Positions 31,906 to 34,608 of a DNA stretch of 34,608 bases are shown piece after piece (positions within the stretch are counted from its first letter, which is position 1; each line of letters starts with the position of its first letter). The notes below the pieces were generated by a model that was not told the DNA's origin, did not search any database, and saw nothing but the letters and a program-made list of their open reading frames with translations. The position numbers and the translations under genes were made by a program. The stretch comes from an uncultured Pelagibacteraceae bacterium (GTDB lineage Bacteria > Pseudomonadota > Alphaproteobacteria > Pelagibacterales > Pelagibacteraceae). The stretch spans positions 1 through 34,608 of the forward strand of contig CABXYJ010000009.1 in NCBI GenBank assembly GCA_902516345.1. The letters are read 5' to 3'.

Positions 31906-32330
31906 TATTCAAGAATTATAAGAACTTGACCAAATTCAACTGGTTGACCGTCAGCTACACTTATTTCCTTTACAATACCATCAGATGTAGATGGCACATG
32001 ATTCATAGTTTTCATTGCCTCAACTATCATAATTGTATCACCTTTTTTTACTTTTTTTCCAATTTCAACAAATTTTTTTGCACCTGGTTCAGGTGCATGA
32101 TATGCAGTGCCAATTATAGGCGAAAAAATTTCTTTACCTGATTTTGTACTTTCATTTTTTTTTGTTACAGTTGAGGTCTCATCATTTTTAAAAGTTGGTT
32201 TATGATTTGACAAAATGTTATTTTTTGAAACTTTTATTTTAGTATCTTTCTCTGTATATTCTAATTCAGTCAGCCCGAACTCATCGAGATAATCACTTAA
32301 CTCCTGAATGATTTTTTTATTAATTTTCAT
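31905..32330 (-). CDS. accB: Biotin carboxyl carrier protein (BCCP)
   Basis: AccB carries biotin between biotin carboxylase and carboxyltransferase. The 141 residues have an N-terminal helix domain (IIQELSDYLDEFGLTELEYT), a Ser/Thr/Lys linker, and the biotinyl domain from about residue 67 (EIFSPIIGTAYHAPEPGAKK). The biotin lysine is Lys107 in VEAMKTMNHVPS; the AMKT variant, rather than AMKM, is common in Alphaproteobacteria. The thumb segment of E. coli BCCP cannot be distinguished by eye. It overlaps aroQ by 11 bases and accC by 1. Confidence 0.97.
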   Translation of the reverse strand: MKINKKIIQELSDYLDEFGLTELEYTEKDTKIKVSKNNILSNHKPTFKNDETSTVTKKNESTKSGKEIFSPIIGTAYHAPEPGAKKFVEIGKKVKKGDTIMIVEAMKTMNHVPSTSDGIVKEISVADGQPVEFGQVLIILE

Positions 32331-32766
32331 ATTTTAGAAGTTTTTCTATTGCAATTATGGCTAAAATATAACCATTGTCTCCTAAACCAAAAATACCCCC
32401 AGAAACAATATTACTAATTAAAGATTTATGCCTAAATTCTTCTCTTTTATAAATATTTGAGAGATGAACCTCAATAATAGGTTTTTTAAAAATTTCGAGA
32501 GCATCTCTTATAGCTACAGATGTATGAGTGAACGCCGCAGCATTAATTATCATTCCATCATATATTTTTCTTGCATCTTGGATCAAATTTACTATCTCAC
32601 CCTCTAGATTTGATTGTATAAATTCTGTTTTTAAACCCAATTCTTTTGATTTATTTATACAATTTTCTTTTAATTTATCGAACGTGATAGCACCATATTG
32701 TGATTGTTCTCTTTCGCCTAATAGATTAAGATTCGGACCATTAATAATAATTATTTTATTATTCAT
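32320..32766 (-). CDS. aroQ: Type II 3-dehydroquinate dehydratase
   Basis: AroQ removes water from 3-dehydroquinate in the shikimate pathway. The 148 residues have INGPNLNLLGEREQSQYG with the catalytic tyrosine, IINAAAFTHTSVAIRDAL, IEVHLSNIYKREEFRHKS with the catalytic His region, and GGIFGLGDNGYILAI. Length is standard for the type II dodecameric enzyme. It heads aroQ-accB-accC, an order I know from other Proteobacteria. Its ATG is only 16 bases from the divergent thiS ATG, and a TATAAA ends 6 bases before it, so its mRNA is probably leaderless. Confidence 0.96.
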   Translation of the reverse strand: MNNKIIIINGPNLNLLGEREQSQYGAITFDKLKENCINKSKELGLKTEFIQSNLEGEIVNLIQDARKIYDGMIINAAAFTHTSVAIRDALEIFKKPIIEVHLSNIYKREEFRHKSLISNIVSGGIFGLGDNGYILAIIAIEKLLKYEN

Positions 32767-32778
32767 TTACACTTTATA
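32767..32778 (-). promoter_or_regulatory. Putative aroQ promoter (-10 box, leaderless geometry)
   Basis: On the minus strand TATAAA (32778-32773) is followed by GTGTAA and the aroQ ATG at 32766, the same spacing as in front of purM. The box lies within the 16-base gap to thiS. A thiS promoter would have to lie inside aroQ. Confidence 0.45.
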
Positions 32779-32782
32779 TACG

Positions 32783-33001
32783 ATGAAAAAAATAAAAAAA
32801 ATAAAAATTCGGCTTAATGGCAAAGAAAAGAAAATTGCGTATAATTATAAAATTAAAAACTTGATAAACGACCTAAAAATACCGCTCAAGAAAGTTGCAA
32901 TTGAACTTAATCAAGAAATTTTAGATAAAAAAAAGCTCAATCGAATTAAGATCAAAAAAAATGACAAGATAGAAATTGTTCATTTTATTGGTGGTGGTTA
33001 A
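32783..33001 (+). CDS. thiS: Sulfur carrier protein ThiS
   Basis: ThiS carries sulfur as a C-terminal thiocarboxylate for making the thiazole of thiamin. This 72-residue protein starts at ATG 32783 (MKKIKKIKIRLNGKEKKI) and ends KIEIVHFIGGG, with the essential Gly-Gly terminus and the beta-grasp pattern NGKE...LNQEIL...KNDKIEIVHFIGGG. The gene is short, and a reading that began upstream inside aroQ would be wrong. It is followed after 3 bases by thiG, its partner. No ribosome binding site is seen before it. Confidence 0.93.
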   Translation: MKKIKKIKIRLNGKEKKIAYNYKIKNLINDLKIPLKKVAIELNQEILDKKKLNRIKIKKNDKIEIVHFIGGG

Positions 33002-33004
33002 AAG

Positions 33005-33778
33005 ATGGAAAAAGATAAGTTTATTATTGCAAAAAAAAAATTTAATTCAAGACTTATAGTTGGCACTGGTAAATACAAAAATATGTCAGAGTGCGCCAAG
33101 GCAGTAAAACTATCAGGTGCTGAAATAGTAACAGTTGCAGTCAGGCGAGTTAATATTACTGATAAAAAAAAACCGTTATTAATGGATTTTATAGATCCAA
33201 AAAAAATTACGTATTTACCTAATACTGCGGGTTGTTTTAATTCTAAAGAAGCTCTAAGAACACTTAGATTAGCAAGAGAAATTGGTGGCTGGAAATTAGT
33301 AAAACTAGAAGTTTTAGGAGATAAAAAAAATTTATTCCCTGAAATGATCGAAACCTTAAAATCGACTGAAGTTTTAGCAAAAGAGGGTTTTAAGGTAATG
33401 GTTTATTGTAATGACGATCCTTTAATGGCAAAAAGACTTGAAAATTCTGGAGCTAAAGCAATTATGCCTTTAGCAGCACCTATTGGTTCGGGATTAGGCA
33501 TACTTAATAAAGTGAACATAAAGATTATAAGAAATCAAACAAAACTCCCTTTAATAATTGATGCTGGATTAGGACAAGCTTCTGATGCGGCAATCGCCAT
33601 GGAGTTAGGATGTGATGGCGTTTTAGTTAATACTGCGATTGCCAAGGCTAAGAAACCTTTCGAAATGGCTCTCGCATTTAAAAATGCAGTCTTAGCTGGA
33701 AGGCAATCCTACCAATCAGGTAGAATTGCAAAAGTTTTAATGGGTAGAGCCTCATCACCAAAAAAAGGTATTATTTAG
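33005..33778 (+). CDS. thiG: Thiazole synthase ThiG
   Basis: ThiG builds the thiazole phosphate of thiamin from DXP, dehydroglycine and ThiS-thiocarboxylate. The 257 residues form a TIM-barrel with SRLIVGTGKYKNMSECAKAV, GAEIVTVAVRRVNI, YLPNTAGCFNSKEALRTLRL, the Schiff-base lysine in WKLVKLEVLGD, KAIMPLAAPIGSGLGI and IIDAGLGQASDAAIAMELG. Length is normal. The GGTGGTGG that encodes the ThiS tail also serves as a ribosome binding site for thiG. SAR11 cells are known to need the pyrimidine half of thiamin while keeping thiazole genes, which fits this pair. It overlaps the convergent RNase gene by 8 bases. Confidence 0.97.
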   Translation: MEKDKFIIAKKKFNSRLIVGTGKYKNMSECAKAVKLSGAEIVTVAVRRVNITDKKKPLLMDFIDPKKITYLPNTAGCFNSKEALRTLRLAREIGGWKLVKLEVLGDKKNLFPEMIETLKSTEVLAKEGFKVMVYCNDDPLMAKRLENSGAKAIMPLAAPIGSGLGILNKVNIKIIRNQTKLPLIIDAGLGQASDAAIAMELGCDGVLVNTAIAKAKKPFEMALAFKNAVLAGRQSYQSGRIAKVLMGRASSPKKGII

Positions 33779-34608
33779 CTTTCTTATAAAAAATTTTTTT
33801 TTTTATATATTTTTTTTTGAATTTTTTTTTTATCTTTATATTTATAACATTATCATCTTTTTTTTGTGTCTCTAGGTTTTTAAGTTTTTCATGATGTTCA
33901 ATCAATTCTATTGTTTTCTTTGATTTATTTTTAAGATCAATAATATATTCTGGTATTATTAAACTCTTTTCTGTTATTATATCTATTTTAACTTTATTTT
34001 TTTTTTCTAAATAAGTTAAATCTTCAACAAAGTTTTCTTTTAAAAAATCTGATATTTTTTCACAGACTTTTAAATCAACAAACTTGGCTTTATTTAAAAC
34101 AGTTTTTAGCTCAACCATTTTGAGTAATTTCTGAGCAAATGACTCATCTGTTAAACTTACTTTCCATTTTACTGCACTTTCCCTTAATCTTTGTCTAGAC
34201 ATCTCAAGCAACCCAAAATTACTTATCCTGCCAATTTGAATTCGAGCCCTATCAATTCTACACTTCTCTTTTAATCTTCTTTCCACAGTTTTTCTATTTC
34301 CATAATTTAACATATCAATAAAATCAATTATGATTAATCCTGACAAGTCTCTTATTTTGATTTGTCTTGCAATTTCATCGGCAGCTTCAAGGTTTGTATC
34401 AAGTGCGGTATTTTCAACATTTTTTTGTTTTATTGAGCTCCCAGAATTAACGTCTATCGAAACTAAAGCCTCTGTGGGATTGATAACTAAATATCCACCA
34501 GAATTTAATTTAATTTCTGAGTCAAATATTTGATTTAATTTTTGTTCTATTCCCTCTTCAATAAATAAAGAAGTTTTACCTCTATATTTTTTTATTTTTT
34601 TTACTTGT
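33771..34608 (-). CDS. rne: RNase E/G family endoribonuclease (N-terminus outside the window)
   Basis: The frame is open to the right edge, so the S1 and 5'-sensor parts are missing from view. The visible 278 residues begin in the catalytic domain: LNSGGYLVINPTEALVSIDV and NSG with one metal-binding Asp, ENTALDTNLEAADEIARQIK, GLIIIDFIDM with the second Asp, and GRISNFGLLEMSRQRLRES. After that, where RNase E and G have the zinc-link CPxCxG, this protein runs straight into AVKWKVSLTDESFAQKLLK, so the zinc link is absent. The C-terminal tail is short and ends in a lysine-rich stretch; there is no long degradosome scaffold like that of E. coli RNase E. I use the name rne loosely; rng is equally possible. 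Confidence 0.88.
   Translation of the reverse strand, partial: QVKKIKKYRGKTSLFIEEGIEQKLNQIFDSEIKLNSGGYLVINPTEALVSIDVNSGSSIKQKNVENTALDTNLEAADEIARQIKIRDLSGLIIIDFIDMLNYGNRKTVERRLKEKCRIDRARIQIGRISNFGLLEMSRQRLRESAVKWKVSLTDESFAQKLLKMVELKTVLNKAKFVDLKVCEKISDFLKENFVEDLTYLEKKNKVKIDIITEKSLIIPEYIIDLKNKSKKTIELIEHHEKLKNLETQKKDDNVINIKIKKKFKKKYIKKKIFYKKAK

Noticed and set aside
32528-33001. A 157-codon frame that includes thiS
   Set aside because: The upstream part is antisense to aroQ. Only the last 72 codons, from ATG 32783, encode a recognisable ThiS.
33780-33850. AAAAAATTTTTT-rich stretch after thiG as a thiG terminator
   Set aside because: It is the lysine-rich C-terminal code of the convergent RNase gene, and the possible stem is only A-T pairs, which is weak evidence.
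1-34608. tRNA, rRNA, CRISPR, prophage, insertion sequence or toxin-antitoxin loci
   Set aside because: All gaps are 114 bases or less and none folds into a cloverleaf or carries direct repeats by eye. All sizeable genes are housekeeping or transport genes of even composition.

Overview
This window looks like core chromosome of a SAR11-type (Pelagibacterales) alphaproteobacterium. The DNA is very AT-rich with long A and T runs. Genes are packed with gaps of a few bases or with overlaps. Several genes are alphaproteobacterial markers: an NDUFA12-type complex I subunit, a DUF2155 protein, a short HdaA-like DnaA homologue, a BCCP with an AMKTMN biotin site, and the order lptF-lptG-lptD-surA-pdxA-rsmA next to gmk. 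I see no tRNA, rRNA, CRISPR array, prophage, insertion sequence or defence locus. The longest stretch without a gene is 114 bases (29737-29850).

Region 1 (1-11872, all minus) reads from right to left as one long array: rpsF-rpsR-rplI (ribosomal proteins), dnaB (replicative helicase), an RND/MMPL exporter, cvpA, purF (first step of purine synthesis), an HD-domain metalloprotein, gshA and gshB (glutathione), a DMT-family transporter and an MFS transporter cut by the left edge. Region 2 (11957-14547, plus) is fabD-fabG-acpP (fatty acid synthesis) followed by gmk. Region 3 (14536-21856, minus) is lptF-lptG-lptD-surA-pdxA-rsmA, joining LPS export, outer-membrane protein folding, vitamin B6 synthesis and 16S rRNA dimethylation. 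Region 4 (21938-23798, plus) is pepA-ndk, converging on purM-purN (23788-25375, minus). Region 5 (25387-28911, plus) is a DUF2066 protein, hda and aspS. aspS converges without a gap on a free-standing protein resembling the C-terminal part of B12-dependent ribonucleotide reductase (28912-29736, minus). Region 6 is the NDUFA12-like and DUF2155 genes (plus), then aroQ-accB-accC (minus), thiS-thiG (plus) and the 3' part of an RNase E/G gene cut by the right edge (minus).

No new multi-gene system is evident. The most interesting points are these. A stand-alone NrdJ-C-terminus-like protein has neither the reductase domain nor the cysteine tail beside it. aspS appears to start at CTG behind a strong ribosome binding site. 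A near-perfect palindrome is centred on the back-to-back stop codons of two convergent genes. Several genes that head transcription units have a TATAAT-like box 6-7 bases before ATG, which suggests leaderless mRNAs. Divergent promoter gaps are as short as 11 and 16 bases. PurF lacks three of the four Fe-S cysteine positions, and RNase E/G lacks the zinc-link motif. Every convergent gene pair overlaps or abuts.
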